From contig NZ_JBNCNS010000003.1 in assembly GCF_049847105.1 (NCBI RefSeq), positions 744,001 through 808,000 on the forward strand: a stretch of DNA of 64,000 bases, written 5' to 3'. The translations under genes and the position numbers were made by a program. A model generated the notes under the pieces. That model was given only the letters and a program-made list of their open reading frames with translations. It made no database searches and was not told where the DNA came from. The DNA is from Gordonia sp049847105 (GTDB lineage: Bacteria > Actinomycetota > Actinomycetes > Mycobacteriales > Mycobacteriaceae). Positions 22,840-30,768 of this stretch are shown here, piece by piece (the stretch's first letter is position 1; each line of letters begins with the position of its first letter).

Positions 22840-24519
22840 ATGGCGCATGTGATCACCCGACCATGTTGCAACGACGCCAGTTGTGTCAGCGTGTGTCCGG
22901 TCAACTGCATTCATCCCACGCCCGATGAGCCGGAGTTCTTCACGGCGGAGATGTTGTTCATCGATCCCGAGACATGCATTGACTGCGGTGCGTGTATCGA
23001 CGAGTGTCCGGTGGAGGCGATCCTCCCCGATGACCAGCTCGAAGAGCGCGACGAGCCGTATCTGCAGATCAACGCCGACTACTACAAGGACCACGACGTC
23101 GAGGGCGGCCTGGTACCCCCGAAGAAGGCGCCGCAGTTGCCGGACGGCGAACTGCATGTCGCCATCATCGGCGCCGGGCCTGCAGCGTTCTACGCGGCCG
23201 AGGAGCTCGTGCGCAAGCCTCAGGTCAAGGTCGACATGTTCGACCGGCTGCCGACGCCCTACGGTCTTGTCCGGGCCGGCGTCGCGCCCGACCACGCACC
23301 CACCAAGGGCGTCGAGAAGACCTTCGCGGCGACGGCGGCAAAGCGGAACTTCCAGTACTTCCTGAACGTCGAGGTCGGCAAGCACATCACGCACGCCGAG
23401 CTCGTCGAGCGCTATCACGCGGTGATCTACGCGGTCGGTGCGTCCACCGACAAACGTCTCGGGCTCGAAGGGGAGGATCTGTCCGGATCGATCCCGGCCA
23501 CCGAGTTCGTCGCCTGGTACAACGGCCATCCCGACTACGCCGATCTCGACGTCGATCTGTCGTCTGAGCGGGCCGTGGTGGTCGGCAACGGCAACGTGGC
23601 TCTCGACGTCGCGCGCATCCTGGTCAGCGATCCCGACGAACTCGCGAAGACCGACATCGCCGATCACGCACTGGCGACGCTGCGTGAGTCGAATGTCAAG
23701 GAGGTCGTGCTGCTCGCCCGCCGAGGCGTCGCGCAGGCGGCGTACACCAACAGCGAGTTCCTCGCGCTCGGTGATGTCGAGGGTGTCGACGTCGTGATCG
23801 ATCCTGACGAACTCGTGCTCGATCCGGCCAGCGAGGCGGCGCTCGAGGACGACATCTTGGATTCGACGATCGCGACCAAGGTCCGCCTCGCGCGCGAGTT
23901 CGCCGAGCGACCGACCACCGAGGGGAACCGGCGCATCGTGTTCCGCTTCCTGGTCTCGCCGATGGAACTGGCCGGGGACGGGCACGTGGAGCGGTTGACG
24001 TGCGTGCGAAACGTGTACGCGCCGGGCACCGAACGGGTGGCGGTGTCCCCGTCCGACGAGCGCTTCGACATCGACACCGGAGTGGTGTTGCGGGCGATCG
24101 GTTATCGTGGCGTACCTGTTATCGATATGCCGTTCGACGATGTGCACGGCGTCGTGCCGAACACCGACGGCAGGGTTCAGGTCGCGGCCGACGGTGAGGT
24201 CGTGCCGGGACTCTTCGTCACTGGATGGATCAAACGTGGTGCGACCGGGGGGATCGGCATGAATCGGATTTGTGGTCAGGAGACCGCGGAGGCCGTACTG
24301 AAAGACTATGTGGCGGGGGCCTTCTCAAGCCCGTCCACGTCTCGCGACGACGTCGCCGACATCGTGTCGGACCGCGGTGCGCGGCGGATCGACATGGATG
24401 GCTGGAAGGCCATCGATGCAGCCGAGAAGAATGCCGGTAAGTCCGCCGGTCGCCGACGCGTGAAGTTCGTCTCGCTCAACGAGTTCGAGGTCGCTGCCGG
24501 CATGGAACCGGTGCAGTAG
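22840..24519 (+). CDS. fprB: ferredoxin-NADP reductase with N-terminal ferredoxin domain
   Basis: A 559-aa FprB-type enzyme (Rv0886-like) that passes electrons from NADPH to ferredoxins. Residues 1-60 are a bacterial ferredoxin domain with Cys9, 10, 15, 19, 23 and Cys46, 49, 52, 56 (CIDCGACIDECP), room for two clusters. The adrenodoxin-reductase-like part begins with the FAD motif IIGAGPAAFYAAEEL (Gly111-113), continues with TPYGLVRAGVAPDH, the NADP motif VVGNGNVALDVARIL, and ends with GWIKRGATGGIGMNR. ATG 22840 follows GAGGAAA. The KstR-type box upstream suggests it serves steroid-degrading oxygenases or P450s. Confidence 0.92.
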   Translation: MAHVITRPCCNDASCVSVCPVNCIHPTPDEPEFFTAEMLFIDPETCIDCGACIDECPVEAILPDDQLEERDEPYLQINADYYKDHDVEGGLVPPKKAPQLPDGELHVAIIGAGPAAFYAAEELVRKPQVKVDMFDRLPTPYGLVRAGVAPDHAPTKGVEKTFAATAAKRNFQYFLNVEVGKHITHAELVERYHAVIYAVGASTDKRLGLEGEDLSGSIPATEFVAWYNGHPDYADLDVDLSSERAVVVGNGNVALDVARILVSDPDELAKTDIADHALATLRESNVKEVVLLARRGVAQAAYTNSEFLALGDVEGVDVVIDPDELVLDPASEAALEDDILDSTIATKVRLAREFAERPTTEGNRRIVFRFLVSPMELAGDGHVERLTCVRNVYAPGTERVAVSPSDERFDIDTGVVLRAIGYRGVPVIDMPFDDVHGVVPNTDGRVQVAADGEVVPGLFVTGWIKRGATGGIGMNRICGQETAEAVLKDYVAGAFSSPSTSRDDVADIVSDRGARRIDMDGWKAIDAAEKNAGKSAGRRRVKFVSLNEFEVAAGMEPVQ

Positions 24520-24521
24520 GG

Positions 24522-25805
24522 ATGCGCGTCGCACTGCTGTCGTATCGCAGCAAGCCGCATTGTGGCGGTCAGGGAGTCTACGTCCGTCACCTGTCCCGAG
24601 AGCTCGCACTGCTCGGTCACGAGGTCGAGATCTTCTCCGGCCAGCCATATCCCGAACTCGACCAGGTCGCCATCGACGCGGGGGTCAAGCTCACCAAGGT
24701 GCCGAGTATGGCGCTCTACGACGAGCCGGACCCGTTCCGTACCCCGCGACCGGGCGAGTACCGGGACTGGATCGATGCGCTCGAGGTCGGGTCGATGTGG
24801 ACCGCGAGCTTCGGTGAGCCCCTCACCTTCAGTCTGCGGGTGGCCCGACTGCTGAAGCAGCGGCGGGACGATTTCGACATCGTCCACGACAACCAATGCC
24901 TCGGTTACGGTTTGCTCGACATCCAGAAGGCCGGCTTCCCGCTGATCGCGACGATCCATCATCCGATCACCCGCGATCGCACACTGGCGGTCAAGGCGGC
25001 CAAGGGCTGGCGCAAGATCACCGCATGGCGATGGCATTCGTTCCTGCGGATGCAGGGTCGCGTCTCACGGCGAATCCCCGAACTGCTCACCGTGTCACGC
25101 AGCAGCGAGGTCGACATCCGCAAGGCATTCGACATCCCGTCGGGCCGCATCACCACGATCCCACTCGGCGTGAACACAGATGTGTTCCGTCCGGGCGTCG
25201 AACGTGTCCCGGGACGCGTCGCCTGCGTCGCCAGTGCCGATGCGCCGCTCAAGGGTGTTTCATATCTGCTGGAGGCCATCGCAAAACTGAGCGCCGAACG
25301 TCAGGTCGAACTGGTACTGGTGTCCAAACTCGACCCGAACGGTCCGTCGGCCAAGATGATCGACGACCTGGCCATCGGTGATCGCGTCCGCGTGGTCTCC
25401 GGCCTGGAGGACGAGGAGATGGCCGACGTGCTGGCGTCCGCCGAGGTCGCTTGTGTCCCATCCCTTTACGAGGGCTTCTCACTTCCCGCGGTCGAGGCGA
25501 TGAGTTGTGCGACACCGCTCGTCGCCACCCGCGCCGGTGCGATTCCCGAGGTCGTCGGGACCCAGGAGGAGGCGGCTCTGCTGGTGCCGCCGGGGGACTC
25601 CGGCAAACTCGCACAGTCCATCGGGCGCCTGCTCGACGATGCCGAGTTGCGGCATCGTCTCGGGCAGGGAGGCCGGAGCCGCGTCGAGGATCGGTACAGC
25701 TGGGCGGCGGTGGCAGCGAAGACCGCGGCACACTACGAAACCGTCCTGGAACGAGTCGCGCGCGATGGGGGCGTGGCGACCGAGTCCGGCCCGGTCGTGG
25801 GCTGA
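24522..25805 (+). CDS. GT4-family glycosyltransferase
   Basis: A 427-aa GT-B enzyme. The N-terminal domain begins MRVALLSYRSKPHCGGQGVY with the Gly-rich acceptor loop (GGQGVYVRHLSRELALLGHEV). The C-terminal domain carries VSKLDPNGPSAK and the GT4 donor motif PSLYEGFSLPAVEAMSCATPL, which includes the E-x7-E pair. Donor is a nucleotide sugar; acceptor unknown. It starts 2 nt after fprB and leads a run with a methyltransferase and a terpenoid-cyclase-like gene, a combination that suggests modification of a glycolipid or polyprenyl-linked sugar. It resembles the trehalose/alpha-glucan-type GT4s less than generic mannosyltransferases. Confidence 0.82.
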   Translation: MRVALLSYRSKPHCGGQGVYVRHLSRELALLGHEVEIFSGQPYPELDQVAIDAGVKLTKVPSMALYDEPDPFRTPRPGEYRDWIDALEVGSMWTASFGEPLTFSLRVARLLKQRRDDFDIVHDNQCLGYGLLDIQKAGFPLIATIHHPITRDRTLAVKAAKGWRKITAWRWHSFLRMQGRVSRRIPELLTVSRSSEVDIRKAFDIPSGRITTIPLGVNTDVFRPGVERVPGRVACVASADAPLKGVSYLLEAIAKLSAERQVELVLVSKLDPNGPSAKMIDDLAIGDRVRVVSGLEDEEMADVLASAEVACVPSLYEGFSLPAVEAMSCATPLVATRAGAIPEVVGTQEEAALLVPPGDSGKLAQSIGRLLDDAELRHRLGQGGRSRVEDRYSWAAVAAKTAAHYETVLERVARDGGVATESGPVVG

Positions 25806-25841
25806 CCACAGCAACATCACGGATCGACGAAGGGAACGCGC

Positions 25842-26570
25842 GTGCTGACAGTGGATTTCGACCGCCTGGGGGTGGGTCCGCAGACCAAGGCGATCGATAT
25901 CGGTGCCGGGCAGGGGAGGCACTCGTTCGAGATGTTCCGGCGCGGTGCGGATGTCATCGCCTTCGACCAGTCCGAATCCGACATGGCAGACGTCGGCGAG
26001 ATGTTCGACGCGATGATGGCCGAAGGGCACGTGCCGGCCGATGCGAAAGCACGGGCCGAGGTCGGTGATGCACTTCGTCTTCCCTACGCCGACAACAGCT
26101 TCGACGTCGTGCTGATGTCCGAGATCCTGGAGCACATCCCAGGCGACGAAGCCGCGATGGCCGAGATGGTGCGGATACTCAAGCCGGGTGGCGTCGCTGC
26201 CGTCACGGTGCCCCGTTACTGGCCCGAGAAGGTCTGCTGGGCACTGTCGGACGAGTACCACGAGGTGGAAGGCGGGCACGTCCGGATCTACAAGGCGTCC
26301 GAACTCGCCGACAAGCTAACCCGCGCGGGACTCGAGGTCACCGGTACCGATCACTCGCATGCACTTCATGCACCTTACTGGTGGCTGAAATGTGCTGTCG
26401 GAGTGGAGAACAATGACAACCTCCTGGTGAAGGGATATCACCAGCTGCTCGTCTGGGACATGATGAGCAAGCCGTGGCTGACCCGGGCGGGGGAGCAGGC
26501 ACTCAACCCGTTCATCGGCAAGTCGGTGGCCCTGTACCTACGGAAGCCGGCCGACTCCGGGACACCGTGA
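25842..26570 (+). CDS. class I SAM-dependent methyltransferase
   Basis: A 242-aa methyltransferase. AIDIGAGQGRHSFEMF is motif I for SAM binding, FDQSESDM the acidic residue after beta-2, and LPYADNSFDVVLMSEILEHIP the motif II/III region of Methyltransf_11 proteins. GTG 25842 follows GAAGGGA. It sits between the glycosyltransferase (36 nt) and the cyclase-like gene (4-nt overlap), so the three probably act on one product. The acceptor atom is not predictable. Confidence 0.83.
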   Translation: MLTVDFDRLGVGPQTKAIDIGAGQGRHSFEMFRRGADVIAFDQSESDMADVGEMFDAMMAEGHVPADAKARAEVGDALRLPYADNSFDVVLMSEILEHIPGDEAAMAEMVRILKPGGVAAVTVPRYWPEKVCWALSDEYHEVEGGHVRIYKASELADKLTRAGLEVTGTDHSHALHAPYWWLKCAVGVENNDNLLVKGYHQLLVWDMMSKPWLTRAGEQALNPFIGKSVALYLRKPADSGTP

Positions 26571-27604
26571 CGCGGTTTCCGGCGATCGCCGGGGTGTTGA
26601 CCGCGCAGCAGACGGACGCCACGGGTGCCGCTGTCGCTGCAATGCAAGAGGATTCGGGTGCACTGCCGTGGTTCCCGGGCGGTCAGACCGATCCGTGGGA
26701 CCACATTGAATCCGCGATGGCCCTGTCGGTCACCGGACGTGTCGCGGAGGCCGAAGGGGGCTATGAATGGTCGCGGCGCCTGCAGCGGGCGGACGGCTCG
26801 TGGCCCATCCGCACGGTGATCGGCCACGTCGAGGATGCGAACGTCGACAGCAACTTCTGCGCCTACATCGCGGTCGGGGTCTGGCATCACTACCTGATCA
26901 CCGGCGACACCGTGTTCCTCGATCGGATGTGGCCGATGGTGTGGTCGGCGATCGACCTGGTGATGAAGTTTCAGCGCCCTGACGGCGCGTTCCGCTGGGG
27001 TGGCGACCACGGCACCGGAGCGATGTTCGATCAGGCCCAGATCACCGGCAACGCAAGCATTTTCCAGGCCGTCGACTGTGCGATCCGGATCGCCGACGAG
27101 ATGGGTCAGCCGGACCAGGAGTGGGTGAGCGCGCACGCCGCGCTCGGCGACGCGATCCGCGACCGGCCGGAGATCTTCGAGCCGCCGTCGGATCACTCGA
27201 TGGACTGGTACTACCCGATCCTCGGCGGCGCGCTACGCGGCCGGGCGGGGCAGGAGCACATCGCACGCCGGTGGGACGAGTTCGTGGTCGAAGGCAAAGG
27301 CGTTCGCTGCGTTGATCATCGCCCGTGGGTCACCGGCGCCGAGACCTGCGAGCTCGCGCTGGCGCTCGATGCGCTCGGGGACACCGGAGATGCGATCACG
27401 CTGGTGGAATCGATTCAACACCTCAGGGATCCGGACGGGTCCTACTGGACCGGGCTGGTTTACTCCGACGGCAAACGGTGGCCCGTGGAGAAGAGCTGCT
27501 GGACGTCGGCAGCGGTCATCCTGGCTGCTGACGCGATCAGTAGGACCAGTGCGGCAAACGGGATCTTCCGCGACGTGCGACAAAACCTGGCCGTCGGACG
27601 CTGA
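26567..27604 (+). CDS. alpha/alpha-toroid protein annotated in relatives as prenyltransferase
   Basis: A 345-aa soluble protein of repeated helix pairs with terpenoid-cyclase/prenyltransferase-like turns: RADGSWPIRTVIG, RPDGAFRWGGDHG, DPDGSYWTGLVYSDG (the QW-like xxDGSW pattern) and a WTSAAVILA end. It lacks the DXDD or DDXXD motif of true cyclases, so glycoside hydrolase-like or lipid-binding toroids are also possible. GTG 26567 overlaps the methyltransferase stop. A role on the same substrate as its two upstream neighbours is likely, but the chemistry is unknown. Confidence 0.62.
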   Translation: MTRFPAIAGVLTAQQTDATGAAVAAMQEDSGALPWFPGGQTDPWDHIESAMALSVTGRVAEAEGGYEWSRRLQRADGSWPIRTVIGHVEDANVDSNFCAYIAVGVWHHYLITGDTVFLDRMWPMVWSAIDLVMKFQRPDGAFRWGGDHGTGAMFDQAQITGNASIFQAVDCAIRIADEMGQPDQEWVSAHAALGDAIRDRPEIFEPPSDHSMDWYYPILGGALRGRAGQEHIARRWDEFVVEGKGVRCVDHRPWVTGAETCELALALDALGDTGDAITLVESIQHLRDPDGSYWTGLVYSDGKRWPVEKSCWTSAAVILAADAISRTSAANGIFRDVRQNLAVGR

Positions 27605-27613
27605 ATGACCTAG

Positions 27614-27626
27614 ACTGGTGTCCAGT
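27614..27626. promoter_or_regulatory. short perfect palindrome upstream of the LLM oxidoreductase
   Basis: ACTGG-TGT-CCAGT is a perfect inverted repeat followed 6 nt later by another GTCCAG word, 51 nt before the gene start. GTCCAG words also cluster at 49711-49767 near another tetR gene, so a shared regulator type is possible. Confidence 0.4.
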
Positions 27627-27677
27627 CAGTCGTCCAGGGTTGGGCGTGACATATTGCGACGCGGCGTTGGAGGGTTC

Positions 27678-28535
27678 ATGGAATTCGGGATCGTGCAGTT
27701 CACCAGTGATCGTGGGCTCAAGCCCCATGTGCTGGCCCCGCTGATCGAAGATGCCGGATTCGCCGCGTATTACGTGCCGGAACACGGACACATACCCACC
27801 CGGCGCGACGCCGCGCATCCGCAGACCGGGGATTCCTCGCTGCCCGATGACCGCTACATGAGGACCCTCGATCCGTGGACGTCCCTGGCCGCGGCGGCCG
27901 CGGTCACCGAGCGGATCCGGTTGGCCACCGCGGTCGCCCTTCCGGTGCAATCGGATCCGATCACGCTGGCGAAGACATTGGCCACCCTGGACCACATCTC
28001 CGGTGGTCGGGTCACCCTGGGTGTCGGATTCGGCTGGAACCTGGACGAACTCGGTGATCACAACGTGCCGCCGAAGCGCCGACGCACCATGCTGCGCGAG
28101 TACCTCGAGGCGATGCGGGCGCTGTGGACCCAGGAAGAGGCCGAATACCACGGAGAGTTCGTCGATTTCGGCGCCAGCTGGGCGTGGCCCAAGCCGCCGC
28201 AGTCGTCGATCCCGACCCTGGTCGGCGCGGCGGGCAACGAGAAGAACTTCAAGTGGATCGCGCGCAGTGCCGACGGCTGGATCACCACCCCCGGCGAAGA
28301 CGACATCGAGGGCTCGGTGGAGCTCCTCAAGCGCATCTGGTCAGAAGCGGGTCGTGACGGCGAACCGCAGATCGTCGTGCTGGACTTCAAGCCGGTGCCG
28401 GAGCGTCTCGACAAATGGCGCGAGATCGGCGTGACCACCGTGCTCTACGGACTGCCGGACGACAGTGTGGAGCGGGCGAGCGGTTATCTCGCCAAGCTCG
28501 CCGGGAAGCTCGGCATCGCCTCCGCGGTGGTGTGA
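27678..28535 (+). CDS. LLM-class F420-dependent oxidoreductase
   Basis: A 285-aa luciferase-like TIM barrel. Signatures are MEFGIVQFTSD at the start, YYVPEH, RIRLATAVALPVQSDPITLAK and SGGRVTLGVGFGWNLDEL, the F420-binding loop seen in mycobacterial LLM enzymes of the TIGR03619 type. ATG 27678 follows GGAGGG. It would reduce or oxidise a lipophilic substrate using F420. It stands alone between a toroid gene and a dispersed repeat, with its own palindrome upstream. Confidence 0.82.
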   Translation: MEFGIVQFTSDRGLKPHVLAPLIEDAGFAAYYVPEHGHIPTRRDAAHPQTGDSSLPDDRYMRTLDPWTSLAAAAAVTERIRLATAVALPVQSDPITLAKTLATLDHISGGRVTLGVGFGWNLDELGDHNVPPKRRRTMLREYLEAMRALWTQEEAEYHGEFVDFGASWAWPKPPQSSIPTLVGAAGNEKNFKWIARSADGWITTPGEDDIEGSVELLKRIWSEAGRDGEPQIVVLDFKPVPERLDKWREIGVTTVLYGLPDDSVERASGYLAKLAGKLGIASAVV

Positions 28536-28552
28536 GGGACTCAGGGGACGCA

Positions 28553-28606
28553 CCCAAGCGCCGGTCGAGTGGCGTCGAGCCGCTAGGCGAGAGGTGTATC
28601 GAGACC
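28553..28606. repeat. dispersed intergenic repeat, copy 1
   Basis: Read on the minus strand it begins GGTCTCGATACACCTCTCGC and ends CACTCGACCGGCGCTTGGG. It matches the 48130-48183 copy at about 46 of 54 positions and shares its ends with 34997-35044. It lies between convergent genes. Confidence 0.7.
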
Positions 28607-28624
28607 TCCTGCGCCACATACAAT

Positions 28625-29242
28625 TCACTGCTCCGGAGACGCCCGCAATCCCGGCATCAGATACCGCCGCACCTGGCGCAGCACCGCGTCGGCATCATCG
28701 GGATCGACGGTGTCGCCGGGGACTGTGCCCAGACTGATCAGCACCCGCGCGACCCATTCGGACACCTCGCCGAGATCGTGATCGGGATGGATCTCGCCGC
28801 GCTGTGCCGCGGCATCGATGAACGGGCGCCAGAAGGCTGCGAGGTCGGGTATCAGGCCGGCAACTCCGGCACCCGCGCAAGCGGCGAATTCGTCGGGTTC
28901 GGTGGTCCGTAACCGCATCAGCAGCGTTCCGGGATCGTCGTAGGCGCCACGGCCGATGCGTACGCCTGTGCTCACTTGCCGATCGAGGCCGTCGATCGCC
29001 TCGAGTTCGGCGACCGCGTCGCCCCAGAAGGACTCGTTGAGCCGCACGATGGCGGCACCGACGAGCGTGGACTTGTCCGGAAAGTGCCGATAGAGCCAGG
29101 CTCGGGACACCCCGGCGATCTCCGCGACTTCCTGCATGGTGGTCGAGCGGATCCCCTTCTCGGCGAGAAGTTTTTCGCACGCGTTGAGAAGTCGGGCGGC
29201 GACCGGGTCAGCCGGTTGCGGATTCGTCGGTGCCTCGCTCAC
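28625..29242 (-). CDS. TetR-family regulator of the monooxygenase operon
   Basis: A 205-aa regulator with HTH LLNACEKLLAEKGIRSTTMQEVAEIAG then VSRAWLYRHFPDKSTLV. A Pro/Asp-rich N-terminus precedes it. Divergent from the flavin monooxygenase operon across 122 nt that contain two related 28-bp inverted repeats (29262-29332). It is therefore the likely repressor of that operon and itself. The inducer is presumably the monooxygenase substrate. Confidence 0.84.
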   Translation of the reverse strand: MSEAPTNPQPADPVAARLLNACEKLLAEKGIRSTTMQEVAEIAGVSRAWLYRHFPDKSTLVGAAIVRLNESFWGDAVAELEAIDGLDRQVSTGVRIGRGAYDDPGTLLMRLRTTEPDEFAACAGAGVAGLIPDLAAFWRPFIDAAAQRGEIHPDHDLGEVSEWVARVLISLGTVPGDTVDPDDADAVLRQVRRYLMPGLRASPEQ

Positions 29243-29261
29243 GTTCGCACCCTAGCAAATC

Positions 29262-29332
29262 TGTAGACAAATTCCGGATTCTGTTTACCCCTGCGACGAA
29301 ATGCGGTAGACAGAATGAACAATCTGTCTACC
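29262..29332. promoter_or_regulatory. twin 28-bp operators between tetR and the monooxygenase operon
   Basis: The stronger site (29305-29332) is GGTAGACAGA-N8-TCTGTCTACC, with perfect 10-bp arms. The weaker one (29262-29289) has TGTAGACAAA facing TCTGTTTACC with the same overall length. Their centres are 43 bp apart, about four helical turns. Confidence 0.78.
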
Positions 29333-29364
29333 GCCCGCTATGCGGGCTGTTCGGGTGAGGAACC

Positions 29365-30768
29365 ATGAGCACATATCTACCGCGTACCGCGGTCATCGGG
29401 GCAGGGATCAGCGGTCTCACCTCCGGCAAGATGCTCGCCGACTACGGCGTGCCGTACACCTGCTTCGAATCGTCCGATCGGATCGGTGGGAACTGGGCAT
29501 TCGGCAACCCGAACGGTCACAGCAGCGCGTATCGCTCACTGCACATCGACACGTCCAAACATCAGCTGTCGTTCCGCGACTTCCCGATGCCCGAGAGCTA
29601 TCCCGACTTCCCGCATCACTCAGAGATCAAGAGCTACCTCGACTCCTACGCGCAGGCGTTCGGATTGCTCGACAACATCGAATTCGAGAATGCGGTCTCC
29701 CACGCCCGACGACTCGACGGCGGGGGATGGGAACTCGAGACACAGCGCGGAGATTCACGCCGGTTCGATCTCCTCGTGGTCGCGAATGGGCACCACTGGG
29801 ACCCGAGGTTCCCCGACTTCCCAGGTGAGTTCACCGGGACTGCCATGCATGCGCACCACTACGTCGATCCGAAGACACCGCATGAATTCTCGGACAAGCG
29901 GATTCTGGTCGTGGGCCTCGGAAACAGCGCCGCAGACATCGCGGTCGAACTGTCGTCGAAGGCGCTGGGGAACAAGCTGACGTTGTCGACGCGTTCTGGT
30001 GCGTGGATCGTGCCCAAGTACTTCGCGGGCAAACCGGCCGACAGGTACTATCACACCTCGCCGTACATCCCGTTCTCGTGGCAGCGCAAGTTCATGCAGG
30101 TCATGCAGCCGATGACCGCGGGACGGCCGGAGGACTTCGGGCTGCCGACGCCGAATCACAAGTTCTTCGAAGCGCATCCGACGCAATCGGTCGAGTTGCC
30201 GCTGCGCCTCGGCTCCGGCGATGTGATCCCCAAGCCCAACATCGCGCGGTTCGACGGTGAGACGGTCCATTTCGAGGACGGCACTTCCGACGATTTCGAC
30301 ATCATCATCTACGCAACGGGTTACAACATCACCTTCCCGTTCTTCGATCCGGATTTCATCAGCGCACCGGACAATCGGATAGATCTGTACAAGCGGATGT
30401 TCTACCCGGGCATCGACGACCTCGTGTTCGCCGGGTTCGCGCAGGCAACCCCGACACTGTTCCCGTTCGTCGAGTGTCAGGCGCGACTGCTCGGCGCGTA
30501 CGCCGTCGGGCGCTATCGTCTGCCATCGGAGCACGAGATGCATCAGGTGATCGCGGAGGATCAGCAATTCTTCACCGGGCACATGCTCGACCGGCCACGG
30601 CACACACAGCAACTCGACCATTACCTCTACGAACACAACATCCGCAGCAAGGAGATGCCGGCGGGGCTCGGGCGCGCGCGCACTCAGGGGTCGCCGGTGT
30701 GGGCTCGGGTCGACGAGCACGATGAGCCGATGGTTGCCGCTGCAGGAGCGCAGGAAGGTACGCAATGA
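29365..30768 (+). CDS. FMO-type flavin monooxygenase (class B)
   Basis: A 467-aa NADPH- and FAD-dependent monooxygenase. FAD motif VIGAGISGLTSGKM (Gly12-17), the FMO fingerprint FTGTAMHAHHY (F156-Y166, FxGxxxHxxxY), NADPH motif VVGLGNSAADIAVEL, and the ATGYN motif near the C-terminal third (IYATGYNITFPFF). The fingerprint ends in Tyr, as in N/S-oxidising FMOs, not Trp as in classical Baeyer-Villiger enzymes, though some FMOs do Baeyer-Villiger chemistry. The stop overlaps the hydrolase gene, and an SDR follows, the usual alcohol/ketone/ester set. Confidence 0.88.
   Translation: MSTYLPRTAVIGAGISGLTSGKMLADYGVPYTCFESSDRIGGNWAFGNPNGHSSAYRSLHIDTSKHQLSFRDFPMPESYPDFPHHSEIKSYLDSYAQAFGLLDNIEFENAVSHARRLDGGGWELETQRGDSRRFDLLVVANGHHWDPRFPDFPGEFTGTAMHAHHYVDPKTPHEFSDKRILVVGLGNSAADIAVELSSKALGNKLTLSTRSGAWIVPKYFAGKPADRYYHTSPYIPFSWQRKFMQVMQPMTAGRPEDFGLPTPNHKFFEAHPTQSVELPLRLGSGDVIPKPNIARFDGETVHFEDGTSDDFDIIIYATGYNITFPFFDPDFISAPDNRIDLYKRMFYPGIDDLVFAGFAQATPTLFPFVECQARLLGAYAVGRYRLPSEHEMHQVIAEDQQFFTGHMLDRPRHTQQLDHYLYEHNIRSKEMPAGLGRARTQGSPVWARVDEHDEPMVAAAGAQEGTQ

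Noticed and set aside
21910..24147. Minus-strand frame of 745 codons covering both the thioesterase and fprB
   Set aside because: Only the last 276 codons are the thioesterase gene. The rest is antisense to fprB, crosses its promoter and KstR-type box, and has no homology-like content.
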